From Firmicutes bacterium HGW-Firmicutes-21 (GTDB taxonomy: Bacteria > Bacillota > Clostridia > Oscillospirales > CAG-382): DNA of 35,875 bases. Positions 18,932 through 29,368 of the stretch are shown here, piece by piece. Every line of letters begins with the position of its first letter. Position 1 is the first letter of the stretch. The position numbers were made by a program, and so were the translations under genes. Below the pieces are notes generated by a model. That model searched no databases and was not told the DNA's origin. It saw only the letters and a list, made by a program, of their open reading frames with translations. The DNA lies in contig PGZT01000013.1 in assembly GCA_002841455.1 (NCBI GenBank), positions 1 to 35,875 on the forward strand, written 5' to 3'.

Positions 18932-19654
18932 TTATATATCGGAGTTTTTGTCCCCATACCGGTTTGGCATATTTCTCATTATGGGAATACAATTTTCACC
19001 AGCAATAATATAATGCTCGACAAGCTCAATATCATTTATCCGCAGAGCAGCAGCGATACGCTGGGTTGTGTAAATATCCTCGTTTGAGGGGATTACCGAA
19101 CCGTTGGGATGGTTATGTGCGAGGATAACCGAGCTGCAGGAATTGTTAATAGCGGCTTCGGTGACCAAACGCATTGAAAATGCGGCGGAATTAATGCTGC
19201 CCTTGTGCAGCAGTCTTTTCTCCGAGAGACCTCCGAAGGAATCCAAGCAGAGCAGATATACATGCTCCTCCCTCAATCCGGCATAGCAACCCTTTAAATA
19301 TTCGGAAGCCGTTGCCTGATCCTTGAAGGACATACACGATTCGCTCTCTCCGGCGACAAACCGCCTTGACAGCTCCGGTAGCATGGTTATCAGCACCGCC
19401 GTGTGCTGCTTGATTCCGCCTATCTTCATTAATTCGCCTGCGTCTGCCCTTAACACACCCGACAGGGTACCAAAGCGGTCCAAAAGCTCGGCGGCAATGG
19501 GGCGGGTATCGTTTCGGGGCAGCGCAAAGGACAGGAGCAGCTCAAGCAGGGTTTTGTCATCCAAATTCTCCGCACCCTCGCCCAGATACCTTTCCTTAAG
19601 ACGCTGTCTGTGAAAAAGGTGCGGATTTACTGCTTTTTTTGCCGAGCGGTTCAT
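18932..19654 (-). CDS. radC: RadC family JAB-domain protein
   Basis: LLELLLSFALPRNDTRPIA, HhH region, ILAHNHPNGSVIPSNED JAB/MPN motif. Confidence 0.95.
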   Translation of the reverse strand: MNRSAKKAVNPHLFHRQRLKERYLGEGAENLDDKTLLELLLSFALPRNDTRPIAAELLDRFGTLSGVLRADAGELMKIGGIKQHTAVLITMLPELSRRFVAGESESCMSFKDQATASEYLKGCYAGLREEHVYLLCLDSFGGLSEKRLLHKGSINSAAFSMRLVTEAAINNSCSSVILAHNHPNGSVIPSNEDIYTTQRIAAALRINDIELVEHYIIAGENCIPIMRNMPNRYGDKNSDI

Positions 19655-22245
19655 TATGAGTAGATATTAAAGGTTCCGAGGAAATAACGCTTAATCTTGA
19701 GGAAGTCGGCTCCGGTAATGCCTCCGCTGTTGTCGACATCCCCTGCGGTTAAAAATTCATCCGCAAGCGTATATGTTCCTAAGAAATGCCGTTTAACGAG
19801 CAGGAAGTCAACAGAATTGACTCGTCCGTCGCCGGAACAATCGCCGAGAACAATCACGGTAAGCTCCGAGACAACGATATCACCGTCCTTGAGCTGCAGC
19901 TTGCTTCCCGTTCCGACAAAGCTGCCCGACTTGGGAGTGCAGATAACTCCGCTTGTCGATATTTTGGAAAGAACGGTCTCGCTCGAGAGCTGGTCTGCAT
20001 TTAAATAGATAAAAGCTCCGTCAATGGTAAAACCGCTGTTATCGATTAATTCTATTGTACCGGGAATTACAACTTCCATAGTATACTCAAGCGTAATGCT
20101 GCCTGCGGAGGCGGTGAAGGTGTAGCCTGTGTCAGCGGTGTTTAGAGTATAACCGCTAATCTCGGCACCTGGGACAAGTATTCTTGCACCGACCGCACCC
20201 TTAAGGGTAATGGCGTCCGCTATCTCCGCACCCTGTGTATCGGTATATTTTACCTCAACGGTTGACAGGTTCTTGTCGTCATATACAGCCGCAAGATAGT
20301 CGCCGATTAAATCCGCATATCTTTGGTGTCCGTAAGCAGACTGGTGCAAGCCGTCGCCCGCCAGCACGAACTGCTTGAGATCCTCAAAATTACACTCGTA
20401 ATTAATATCGACAAGCCCGCAGCCGTATTTAATTGCAACTTTGCGCATTGCCTCGCTGAAGTCGAGAAGATTGTCGGTTGCGTAATTCAGCCCGTATGCA
20501 CCGGCTACATAATATCCGGCTTCGCTGCATACTGCGTTGGGGGTTACAAACACTACATCAATATTAGCTTCTGTAAGGGTTTTTGCAAAGAACTCAAGAT
20601 TTGCGGTATAATCTTCGAGGGGAACATTAGGTTTATTTTTTGAAGATGACTGCGCCTGATCGTTCATACCGAAATTAATAATAACAATATCGGCGTTTTT
20701 ATCGAGAACATCCTTTATGAACCTGCCTCTGCCCGCGTTACTGGAATCGCCGCCCACACCGGAGTTTATTATATCAGAACCAAAACGACCGCCGAGCAGG
20801 TTAACCCAGCCGGTTCTTGCCGTAAGGCTGTCTCCGAAAGCAACTATTGTCTTATTGCGAAGGTTGCTTGTAAACGCTTCCTCGCTGATAACCGCCAATC
20901 TTGCTCTGCTGAGCATACTCGGAGCCTTACCTTCTCCGGTTGCGTAAACGGATACCGTGTAGTTGTTGCCGGCGACAAGCTTATCGCTTGTTATGGCATA
21001 CGAGGTTCCGGTTACCGCGGTTTCCTTAACGACGAGCAGTCCGTCGGGAATATAGGTAGAATTGTTGATGTTAACAACATAGCCCGTCGCACCCTCAACC
21101 GCCGCCCACTGTACGGTGAAACCGGTATCGGTGGCAAGCGTTCTCTTCTCGGTCATGTTTGTTAATATGGGAGCGGCAAGTCTTGTGCCGCTTAAGGTCG
21201 GCGTATATGGAGTAAGTGCCGTATCGGGTATGTTAACGCATACCTTTACGGATGCCGTTATCGTTCCCGCGCCGAGATCCGCACCGTAAACAAAAGCTTT
21301 TGTACCGACCTTCAGTTTATCGATGTTACCTAAGGTGGAATCGGTTCCCGTACCCTGTACTACGGCGATTACAAAACCGTTTTGGGGGATTATCGCTTGC
21401 TTTGCGCTGTTGTTGTCACGCACAAGCGAGGTGCTGGAAACCACATAGCAGCTCTGGATGTGGTCCCACTCAAATATAGCGGTCTTCCACCATTGATACT
21501 TAGCCGTACCGCCGCCGCCGAATATTTCTGTTCCGTAAGCTCTTGTAAAGAGAATGGACATTCCAATTTCGTATTCAGCTGTATTAATGTGCGTTACATC
21601 CAAGGTGTACTGGAAAAGAATCGCCTCTGCTTCGTTCGGATCATACGGTGTTCCCGTCGCATCCGGTGTACCTATTTTTATGTAGGAATTGGAAACAAAC
21701 TCGGGTCTGTACCAATCTGCACCGTTTGCATCAATAACTCCGTTGGCAATGTCGGTGTTGTAAACATATGCTTTCGCACCTATCGAGAGAGTATGTGCAT
21801 ATGTACGGGAATTCAATACATTTGCGGTTTGGTAATTCGGTTTGTTTGCATATGCTTCGTTCTTGGGGTTGGATGCTTCATAAAGCGCAGGATAATTGTT
21901 ACCTGTGTTTATTGCGTACACAAAGCCGTTTTCGGGTATCTCGGTTGTCTTTTTTGCCGTTCCCCCCGTTGTTTGGGATTTTGTCAGCTTATAGCAATAA
22001 TCGCCCTCGTCCCATTCAAATGTTAAAAGAGACCACCATGCGAAATCGGTGGTTTTTCCCGCAACGGTTTCACCCGACAAAGGGGTAAGGATCACGGCGG
22101 AGCCCTCCTGAGAGCAATTTGCATCGATATGCGTTATAATTAACTTACTGTCGGTTGCGCCAAAGGCAATTCCGCTGATCGGCAACATACCCATAAGCAT
22201 AAAAACCGACAGAATAACCGCGGTAATCTTGACATGTCTTTTCAT
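19654..22245 (-). CDS. Secreted multidomain SGNH/GDSL-type esterase: signal peptide, two copies of an uncharacterised module, Fn3-like domain, SGNH hydrolase, C-terminal type I dockerin
   Basis: Signal peptide; VAFGDSLTARTGW, GVGGDSS, INFGMND, DGLHQSAYGH SGNH blocks; GDCSGDGRVNSVDFLLVKRHFLG...GDVDNSGGITGADFLKIKRYFLG dockerin repeats. Confidence 0.88.
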   Translation of the reverse strand: MKRHVKITAVILSVFMLMGMLPISGIAFGATDSKLIITHIDANCSQEGSAVILTPLSGETVAGKTTDFAWWSLLTFEWDEGDYCYKLTKSQTTGGTAKKTTEIPENGFVYAINTGNNYPALYEASNPKNEAYANKPNYQTANVLNSRTYAHTLSIGAKAYVYNTDIANGVIDANGADWYRPEFVSNSYIKIGTPDATGTPYDPNEAEAILFQYTLDVTHINTAEYEIGMSILFTRAYGTEIFGGGGTAKYQWWKTAIFEWDHIQSCYVVSSTSLVRDNNSAKQAIIPQNGFVIAVVQGTGTDSTLGNIDKLKVGTKAFVYGADLGAGTITASVKVCVNIPDTALTPYTPTLSGTRLAAPILTNMTEKRTLATDTGFTVQWAAVEGATGYVVNINNSTYIPDGLLVVKETAVTGTSYAITSDKLVAGNNYTVSVYATGEGKAPSMLSRARLAVISEEAFTSNLRNKTIVAFGDSLTARTGWVNLLGGRFGSDIINSGVGGDSSNAGRGRFIKDVLDKNADIVIINFGMNDQAQSSSKNKPNVPLEDYTANLEFFAKTLTEANIDVVFVTPNAVCSEAGYYVAGAYGLNYATDNLLDFSEAMRKVAIKYGCGLVDINYECNFEDLKQFVLAGDGLHQSAYGHQRYADLIGDYLAAVYDDKNLSTVEVKYTDTQGAEIADAITLKGAVGARILVPGAEISGYTLNTADTGYTFTASAGSITLEYTMEVVIPGTIELIDNSGFTIDGAFIYLNADQLSSETVLSKISTSGVICTPKSGSFVGTGSKLQLKDGDIVVSELTVIVLGDCSGDGRVNSVDFLLVKRHFLGTYTLADEFLTAGDVDNSGGITGADFLKIKRYFLGTFNIYS

Positions 22246-22285
22246 TAGTTAGCCTCCAAAATAATTATTTCGATAATACGGTATT

Positions 22286-22314
22286 ATTCTATAGCATTTA
22301 TATTGTAAAGTCAA
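22286..22314 (-). promoter_or_regulatory. Promoter of the dockerin-esterase/radC transcription unit
   Basis: On the minus strand TTGACT (22314-22309), 17-nt spacer, TAGAAT (22291-22286); RBS GGAGG follows. Confidence 0.65.
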
Positions 22315-22397
22315 CAGTTATTTAGGACTGCTCACATATAATATTGTTTATTAATTACAAAATTCGCATTATAGCTGTTTATATTATGTCTGTTCCT

Positions 22398-22426
22398 CTT
22401 GCTATTCGGGCAAAATTGGTGTATAA
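22398..22426 (+). promoter_or_regulatory. Promoter of pcrA
   Basis: TTGCTA (22398-22403), 17-nt spacer, TATAAT (22421-22426). Confidence 0.6.
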
Positions 22427-22456
22427 TATATATGGTAAGTAATCTGGGAGAGAGAT

Positions 22457-24829
22457 GTGAAGACGGTGAAAAAAGAAGAATTTTTAAATATCAAGAGGAA
22501 TCTTTTTGATAAATACTACGGGGGGCTCAACGAGATGCAGCGCCGCGCGGTCTATTGCGTAAACGGACCGCTCCTTGTGCTTGCGGGTGCCGGCAGCGGA
22601 AAAACAACCGTGCTGGTAAACAGGATAGCAAACATCATTTCCTGCGGAAACGCATATGAATCGGATTTTGTGCCCAAGGATAGCAGCGCCCTTATAACGA
22701 AAATGAAGCAGCTCGCCGAAAACGGAACCCGTGAACAGATACACGAGTTCCTGCCCACGGTTGCGGAGAATCCTGCGGAGCCGTATCAGGTGCTGTGTAT
22801 AACCTTTACAAACAAAGCCGCAAGCGAATTTAAGGAGAGGCTTAAAAAGCTCTTGGGTAACGCGGCAGACGATATATGGGCGGGAACCTTTCACTCGATA
22901 TGCGTGAGGATTTTAAGAAGGCATATAAATTTAATTGGCTATGAAAACGGCTTTACCATATACGACTCGGACGATTCAAAGAGGTTGATAAGCGATATAT
23001 TAAAACGGCTTAATATCGATGAGAATTTACTTACCGTCCGCACTGCGCTCAACACTATTTCGAGAGCAAAGGAAGAGGGGGTTTTCCCCAAGGAGTTTGC
23101 CGAGAGCGGCGGTAACGACAACCGTATGCAAAAAATAGCTGCTGTTTATACGGAATATCAGGGGAATTTACAGCGGTCCAACGCACTGGATTTCGATGAC
23201 ATTATTATGCTTACAAACCTGCTTTTTGATATTCATCCGGCGATTTTGGATAAATACACAAGACAGTTCGAGTATATCCTTGTCGATGAGTATCAGGACA
23301 CCAACCTGTCGCAGAGCCGCCTTATAACCCTGTTGGCGGGCGAAAAACGGAATGTATGCGTCGTGGGAGACGACGACCAGAGCATTTATGCGTTCAGAGG
23401 AGCCACGGTTGAGAACATACTGTCCTTTGACAGCACCTTCAGGAACGCACGGGTTGTAAAATTGGAGCAGAACTACCGCTCGACGGGGAACATTCTTGCC
23501 GCTGCGAACGGGCTTATAAAAAACAACACCGGCAGAAAAGGCAAGAACCTATGGACAGACGAGGGCGAGGGCGACCCCGTGTTGCAGAAAAAGCAATCGA
23601 CACAGAGCGACGAGGCAACCTTTATCGTCAACTTTATACGGAGCCGTGTTGCCTCTCACGAATATAAATACGGCGATTTTGCTATACTTTATCGTATGAA
23701 TGCACAATCAAATGCGCTGGAGATTATATTCTCCAAGAGCAAGATACCCTACCGCATTTTCGGAGGTGTTCGCTTCTACGAGCGCAAGGAGATTAAGGAT
23801 ATTATCGCCTATCTTTCGGTAATAAACAATCCGAGCGACGATACAAGGCTCAGGAGGATTATAAATGTTCCGAGACGGCAAATCGGTCCTAACACACTCG
23901 CCTTACTCGACGAGATATCCCAAAGAGAAAATAAATCGGTCTTTCATATAATAAAAAATGCATCGGATTATCCCGATCTGCAAAAAAGCATACCGAAGCT
24001 TGAGCGCTTTTATTCGCTTATTGCCGAGCTACGCTCATTCTCGCAGACAGCCAGTCTTTCCGAGCTTATAAAAGAGGTGGTCATACGAACCGCCTATAAA
24101 GAGATGCTTACAGAGGACGAGACCGATATGACCAGAGCCGATAATGTCGACGAGCTGGTTTCATCGGCGATTGCGTTTGAGGAGAGTGTCTCCGAGCCGA
24201 CCTTATCTGCGTTTTTGGAGGACATTGCGCTGGTCAGCGATACGGACAATTTCGACAGCACGGCGGATGCGGTTACGCTTATGACGGTACATTCCGCAAA
24301 GGGTCTGGAGTTCCCCGTGGTGTTCCTGCCCGGATTTGAGGAGGGTATATTCCCGAGCGTGCAATCGATAACCGAGGGAGAAAAAGCTCTGGAGGAGGAA
24401 CGCAGGCTCGCTTATGTCGCGGTTACAAGAGCAAAAAGGAAGCTCGTTATTTTACACACAAACACCCGTCTGCTTTTCGGACGCACCTCATCCAATCCCG
24501 TGTCCCGTTTTGCGGACGAGATTCCAAACGATTGCAAAATTGTGGATGACAAACCGCAAGCAACGGTTACTACGGTCAGCGAGGCTAAAAAGAAATATTC
24601 CAATTCACAGGTTTCCTTCCTTAAGAACATCGGCTACAGCCAAAATACACAGGAGGATGTAGAGCAAAAGCAGTTTAGTGCCGGTACTAAGGTTGAACAC
24701 GCAATGTTCGGTACGGGAACCGTAATGTCCGCAGAAAAAATGGGCGGAGACATATTGTATGAGATAGAGTTCGACAGCGGCTCGGTCAAGCGGCTTATGG
24801 GGACTTATGCAAAGCTTACAAAAGTATAA
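22457..24829 (+). CDS. pcrA: UvrD/PcrA superfamily 1 DNA helicase
   Basis: LNEMQRRAV, LAGAGSGKTTVL, ITFTNKAASEFKER, GTFHSICVRILR, LVDEYQDTN, VGDDDQSIYAFRGA, MTVHSAKGLEFPVVFLPGFEEGIFP, RRLAYVAVTRAK. Confidence 0.95.
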   Translation: MKTVKKEEFLNIKRNLFDKYYGGLNEMQRRAVYCVNGPLLVLAGAGSGKTTVLVNRIANIISCGNAYESDFVPKDSSALITKMKQLAENGTREQIHEFLPTVAENPAEPYQVLCITFTNKAASEFKERLKKLLGNAADDIWAGTFHSICVRILRRHINLIGYENGFTIYDSDDSKRLISDILKRLNIDENLLTVRTALNTISRAKEEGVFPKEFAESGGNDNRMQKIAAVYTEYQGNLQRSNALDFDDIIMLTNLLFDIHPAILDKYTRQFEYILVDEYQDTNLSQSRLITLLAGEKRNVCVVGDDDQSIYAFRGATVENILSFDSTFRNARVVKLEQNYRSTGNILAAANGLIKNNTGRKGKNLWTDEGEGDPVLQKKQSTQSDEATFIVNFIRSRVASHEYKYGDFAILYRMNAQSNALEIIFSKSKIPYRIFGGVRFYERKEIKDIIAYLSVINNPSDDTRLRRIINVPRRQIGPNTLALLDEISQRENKSVFHIIKNASDYPDLQKSIPKLERFYSLIAELRSFSQTASLSELIKEVVIRTAYKEMLTEDETDMTRADNVDELVSSAIAFEESVSEPTLSAFLEDIALVSDTDNFDSTADAVTLMTVHSAKGLEFPVVFLPGFEEGIFPSVQSITEGEKALEEERRLAYVAVTRAKRKLVILHTNTRLLFGRTSSNPVSRFADEIPNDCKIVDDKPQATVTTVSEAKKKYSNSQVSFLKNIGYSQNTQEDVEQKQFSAGTKVEHAMFGTGTVMSAEKMGGDILYEIEFDSGSVKRLMGTYAKLTKV

Positions 24830-24850
24830 TATTACAAGAGGAGTTCTTTT

Positions 24851-26113
24851 ATGGCAGAGATTAAAACAATCAAGGCACTTCGTTACACAGAAAAGGCAGG
24901 ATGTTTATCGGATAATGTTTGTCCGCCTTACGATATAATAAGCGAGCGGGAAAGAGAGGCTCTTATACAAAAGAGCCCGTATAACCTTGTTAATCTGGAG
25001 CTTCCTACAGGGGAGGACAAATATGCACAGGCAGGTAAAAAGCTTGCCGAATGGATAAAAGAGGGCATACTTGCGACAGACGACAGAGAGGGTATGTTTG
25101 TATACAGGGAGCAATTCAAGGTTAAGGGCAAGGAATATGTCTTTACCGGACTTATCTGCCTTGTTAAGCTGTACGAATTCGCCGAGAGGGTTATTTTGCC
25201 GCATGAGGAAACGCTGACAAAGGCAAAAACCGACAGGCTTAATCTTATGAACGCTACGCATTGTAACTTTTCGTCGGTTTATTCGCTTTATCTTGACCGC
25301 GAGTGTGTTATAGGAAGCATTCTTTGCAAGGCGACCGAGACAGAGCCTATCGACGCCTTTACCGACAACGAGGATATTACCCATATGCTGTGGAAAATCG
25401 AGGATAAAAGCGTTTTGGAGACACTAACAAGAGCGTTTGCCGACAAGCAGCTCTTTATTGCGGACGGTCATCACAGATACGAGACCGCTCTTAATTTCAA
25501 ACGGTCTCTTGCGGAGCGGAACAAACTTGAGGGTACAACCGCCGATTGTATGATGATGACATTAGTCGATATGGACGACGAGGGACTGGTTATTTTCCCG
25601 ACACACAGGGTTGTAACCGGGCTTGAGGTAAACAGAGCCGAGCTATTGGATAAAATAAGCGATAATTTTGATATTAAGGAATACCCCGATATAACAAAAG
25701 CGGAGGATATTCTGTCCGAATATACCTCCCGACACGCCTTCGCTATGTATGACGGGGGAGAGGGCTTTACCCTTTTAGCGGCAAAACCGCAGGTCGACGA
25801 CATTATTTTCGAGGGCAGGTCAAAGGCATACAGCAGCCTTGATGTAACCGTTCTGCATTCGCTGATATTGGAAAAAGGGCTTGGAATAGATAAAGAAAAC
25901 ATGGCAAATCAAGTAAACCTTCGTTATACACGCACCTCTGAAGAAGCGGTTGAACGAGTGAAAAAGGGTGAATGTGTACTTGCATTTATTATAAACCCCA
26001 CAAGGATACATGAAATAAAGAATGTATCTCTCGAAGGGGATAAAATGCCGCAGAAGAGTACATATTTCTACCCCAAATTAAAAACAGGACTCGTTATCAA
26101 TCAACTTAACTGA
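24851..26113 (+). CDS. DUF1015 family protein
   Basis: KALRYTEKAGCLSDNVCPPYDIISEREREAL...SPYNLVNLELP and IADGHHRYETAL motifs. Confidence 0.9.
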   Translation: MAEIKTIKALRYTEKAGCLSDNVCPPYDIISEREREALIQKSPYNLVNLELPTGEDKYAQAGKKLAEWIKEGILATDDREGMFVYREQFKVKGKEYVFTGLICLVKLYEFAERVILPHEETLTKAKTDRLNLMNATHCNFSSVYSLYLDRECVIGSILCKATETEPIDAFTDNEDITHMLWKIEDKSVLETLTRAFADKQLFIADGHHRYETALNFKRSLAERNKLEGTTADCMMMTLVDMDDEGLVIFPTHRVVTGLEVNRAELLDKISDNFDIKEYPDITKAEDILSEYTSRHAFAMYDGGEGFTLLAAKPQVDDIIFEGRSKAYSSLDVTVLHSLILEKGLGIDKENMANQVNLRYTRTSEEAVERVKKGECVLAFIINPTRIHEIKNVSLEGDKMPQKSTYFYPKLKTGLVINQLN

Positions 26114-26126
26114 GGGGAATTTAAGT

Positions 26127-28751
26127 ATGCAAAAAGAATTAAATAAAAAATACAACCCTGCCGAGTTTGAGGATAAGCTCTATTCCGAATGGCAGGAAAA
26201 GGGATATTTCTCCCCAAGCGGGGATAAAACAAAGCCGTCCTTCTCAATTGTGATGCCCCCGCCGAACATCACCGGACAGCTCCATATGGGACACGCACTC
26301 GACAACACAATGCAGGACATTCTCACCAGATATAAGCGGATGTGCGGCTTTAATTCGTTATGGCTGCCCGGTACCGACCATGCCTCCATTGCCACAGAGG
26401 CAAGGATTGTTGAGGCTATGAAAAAAGAGGGCGTAACAAAGGACGACATCGGCAGAGAAGGTTTTCTGGAGCGGGCGTGGGACTGGAACAGGGTCTACGG
26501 CGGCAGAATAATCGAGCAGCTAAAGAAGATAGGCTCGTCCTGCGACTGGAGCAGAACCCGTTTCACCTTGGACGAGGGCTGCTCGGCTGCGGTTCGCGAG
26601 GTTTTTATTAACCTATACGAGAAGGAGCTTATTTACAGGGGCATCCGTATAATTAACTGGTGTCCGCATTGCCTTACCTCTATCTCTGATACCGAGGTCG
26701 AATACGAGGACAGAGCAGGCAGCTTTTGGCATATAAAATATCCGCTTACCGATGGCAGCGGTTTTGTTTACCTTGCGACAACACGCCCCGAGACCATGCT
26801 CGGCGATACTGCGGTTGCGGTCAACCCGAAGGACGAAAGATATAAGAATTTAATAGGAAAAACGGTAACCCTTCCGTTAGTCGGCAGGATTATTCCTATT
26901 GTTGCGGATGATTATGTTGAGCCGGAGTTCGGTACAGGTGTCGTAAAAATCACACCTGCGCACGACCCCAACGACTTTGAGGTCGGAACCCGTCACAACC
27001 TGCCGCTTGAAAATATGATGACCGACGACGCTAAGATTACGGATAATTACCCTAAATATGCGGGAATGGATAGGTACGAGGCAAGGAAAGCGATAATAAA
27101 GGACCTTGAGGACGGCGGATTTTTGGTAAAGACCGAGCCGCACGAGCATAATGTGGGAACCTGCTACCGCTGCGACACAACAATAGAGCCGAGAGCGTCG
27201 TTGCAATGGTTTGTAAAAATGGAGCCGCTTGCCAAGCCCGCCATTGAAGCGGTTAAGAGCGGTGATATAAGATTTATACCGGAGCGGTTCGAGAAGAACT
27301 ATCTGCACTGGATGGAGAATATCCGTGATTGGTGCATTTCCCGTCAGTTATGGTGGGGACACCGTATTCCCGCTTTCTATTGCGACGAGTGTGAGGAGCT
27401 GCTCGTTACAAAGGAGGAAAACCCGACCTGCAAATGCTGCGGCAAGCCAATGCGTCAGGATCCCGACACGCTTGACACCTGGTTCTCCTCCGCACTCTGG
27501 CCGTTCTCGACCTTGGGCTGGCCGAACAAGACCGAGGATATGGAGAGCTTTTACCCGACAAGCGTGCTCGTTACCGCTTATGATATAATTACATTCTGGG
27601 TATCGAGAATGATTTTTTCGGGGCTTGAATATACGCGCAAAAAGCCTTTTTCGGATGTGCTTATTCACGGGCTTATCAGGGATTCTCAGGGCAGGAAAAT
27701 GTCCAAATCACTCGGAAACGGAATTGATCCGCTCGAGATTATAGAGTCCTACGGTGCGGACGCACTCCGTTTTGCTCTGACAACGGGGAACAGCCCGGGA
27801 AACGATATGCGCTTCTTCACCGAGAGAGTCGAATCGTCGAGGAATTTCGCAAACAAGCTGTGGAACGCAGCCCGTTTTATAATGATGAATATAGACGAAA
27901 CCGCTTCCTCCGACTCTATTGAAACCGCATCGCTTGAGGACGAGGACAAATGGCTGCTGTCGCTTTACAACCGTCTGATTACGGAGGTACGGGATAATAT
28001 CGACAGATACGAATTAGGCATTGCGGTTTCCAAGCTGTATGATTTTATCTGGGATATTTTCTGCGATTGGTATATCGAGCTTGTCAAGGGCAGGCTTATC
28101 GACAAGGCAAGCAAGACCAATATGTCGGCACAGAACACGCTTACCTATGTTATGTCGAACACACTTAAGCTGCTGCATCCCTTTATGCCCTTTATTACAG
28201 AGGAGATATGGCAGACTCTGCCCCACAAGGGTGAATCCATTATGATATCGGATTTCCCCGTGGGTAATAAGGAGCTTGATTTTCCTCATCAGGAGGAAAA
28301 TATGCGTGTTATTATTGATGCCGTCCGTGCAATAAGAAACCACCGTGCCGAGATGAATGTCCCTCCGTCAAGGAAGGCAAAGATATATATAAAGACGGAC
28401 AAAACCGAGTTTTTTACGGGTAAGGAGCATTTCTTTGTGCGACTTGCCTCCGCAACACAGGTTGAGCTTGCCGATAAGGTGTTTGACGACAATTCGATAC
28501 AGATAATTACCGATTCCGCCGAGATTTATATTCCGATGAGCGATATTATTGATACCGCCGCCGAAAAGCAACGGCTAACGAAGGAGCTTGAAGATACCGA
28601 GAGAGAGATTGAACGGGCGCAGAGCAAGCTGGATAATGCAGATTTCATCGGCAGAGCACCGGAAAAGGTGGTTAACGCCGAGCGGGACAAGGTGAACAGG
28701 TTCGGCATTATACGGGATAAAGTTAAGGAAGCTATTCAAAAACTGCAATAA
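26127..28751 (+). CDS. valS: Valyl-tRNA synthetase
   Basis: PPPNITGQLHMGHALDNT, LPGTDHASIATE, GRKMSKSLGNGIDP, C-terminal coiled coil. Confidence 0.98.
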   Translation: MQKELNKKYNPAEFEDKLYSEWQEKGYFSPSGDKTKPSFSIVMPPPNITGQLHMGHALDNTMQDILTRYKRMCGFNSLWLPGTDHASIATEARIVEAMKKEGVTKDDIGREGFLERAWDWNRVYGGRIIEQLKKIGSSCDWSRTRFTLDEGCSAAVREVFINLYEKELIYRGIRIINWCPHCLTSISDTEVEYEDRAGSFWHIKYPLTDGSGFVYLATTRPETMLGDTAVAVNPKDERYKNLIGKTVTLPLVGRIIPIVADDYVEPEFGTGVVKITPAHDPNDFEVGTRHNLPLENMMTDDAKITDNYPKYAGMDRYEARKAIIKDLEDGGFLVKTEPHEHNVGTCYRCDTTIEPRASLQWFVKMEPLAKPAIEAVKSGDIRFIPERFEKNYLHWMENIRDWCISRQLWWGHRIPAFYCDECEELLVTKEENPTCKCCGKPMRQDPDTLDTWFSSALWPFSTLGWPNKTEDMESFYPTSVLVTAYDIITFWVSRMIFSGLEYTRKKPFSDVLIHGLIRDSQGRKMSKSLGNGIDPLEIIESYGADALRFALTTGNSPGNDMRFFTERVESSRNFANKLWNAARFIMMNIDETASSDSIETASLEDEDKWLLSLYNRLITEVRDNIDRYELGIAVSKLYDFIWDIFCDWYIELVKGRLIDKASKTNMSAQNTLTYVMSNTLKLLHPFMPFITEEIWQTLPHKGESIMISDFPVGNKELDFPHQEENMRVIIDAVRAIRNHRAEMNVPPSRKAKIYIKTDKTEFFTGKEHFFVRLASATQVELADKVFDDNSIQIITDSAEIYIPMSDIIDTAAEKQRLTKELEDTEREIERAQSKLDNADFIGRAPEKVVNAERDKVNRFGIIRDKVKEAIQKLQ

Positions 28752-28757
28752 AACATT

Positions 28758-28797
28758 CTGCGGAGAGCGTATATGCCCTCCGCAGATTTATTTTTTT
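28758..28797. terminator. Terminator after valS
   Basis: CTGCGGAG-N12-CTCCGCAG followed by a T-rich tract. Confidence 0.75.
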
Positions 28798-29368
28798 ATC
28801 CCAATCCGAATACACTATAAAATACTCCGCCGGCGGCGCCGGCAACAGCAAGGACTAAAATAGGGTGAGCCTTGTATTTGCGAAGGATAAAAAGGCAGAC
28901 GGCGAACAAAATAACCGCAAAAAAGTTAATGTCGCTAAGGTCGGACGGGAAACCGCCTCCCCTGAAAAACGCAAGAATCAATATTGACAACCCCGCCGAT
29001 GCTATCAGCCCGACGACAGCGGGACGAAGTCCGCTCAGGATAGCCTTAAGGTAGCCGAACTTGTTATATTTAAGGTACAAATAAGCGATTACGGAGGTTA
29101 TTATAAGGGACGGGAAAATAAACCCGAAGGTAGCTATAACCGCACCGGCAGCTCCGCCCACTCTCGCTCCAACAAAGGTGGCGGCGTTAATCGCTATCGG
29201 CCCCGGAGTCATCTCCGACACGGTTACCACATCCGCAAACTCGTCGAGCGTTAGCCAGCCGTGAAGATTTACCACCTGATTCTGTATTAACGGAAGGGTA
29301 ACAAGACCGCCCCCGATAGAGAACAAACCTATTTGAAAGAAGGACCAGAAAATCTCCAGATAAATCAT
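28796..29368 (-). CDS. Chromate transporter half-protein
   Basis: FFQIGLFSIGGGLVTLPLIQ and EMTPGPIAINAATFVG typical of the CHR family; 4-bp overlap with a second CHR ORF. Confidence 0.92.
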   Translation of the reverse strand: MIYLEIFWSFFQIGLFSIGGGLVTLPLIQNQVVNLHGWLTLDEFADVVTVSEMTPGPIAINAATFVGARVGGAAGAVIATFGFIFPSLIITSVIAYLYLKYNKFGYLKAILSGLRPAVVGLIASAGLSILILAFFRGGGFPSDLSDINFFAVILFAVCLFILRKYKAHPILVLAVAGAAGGVFYSVFGLG

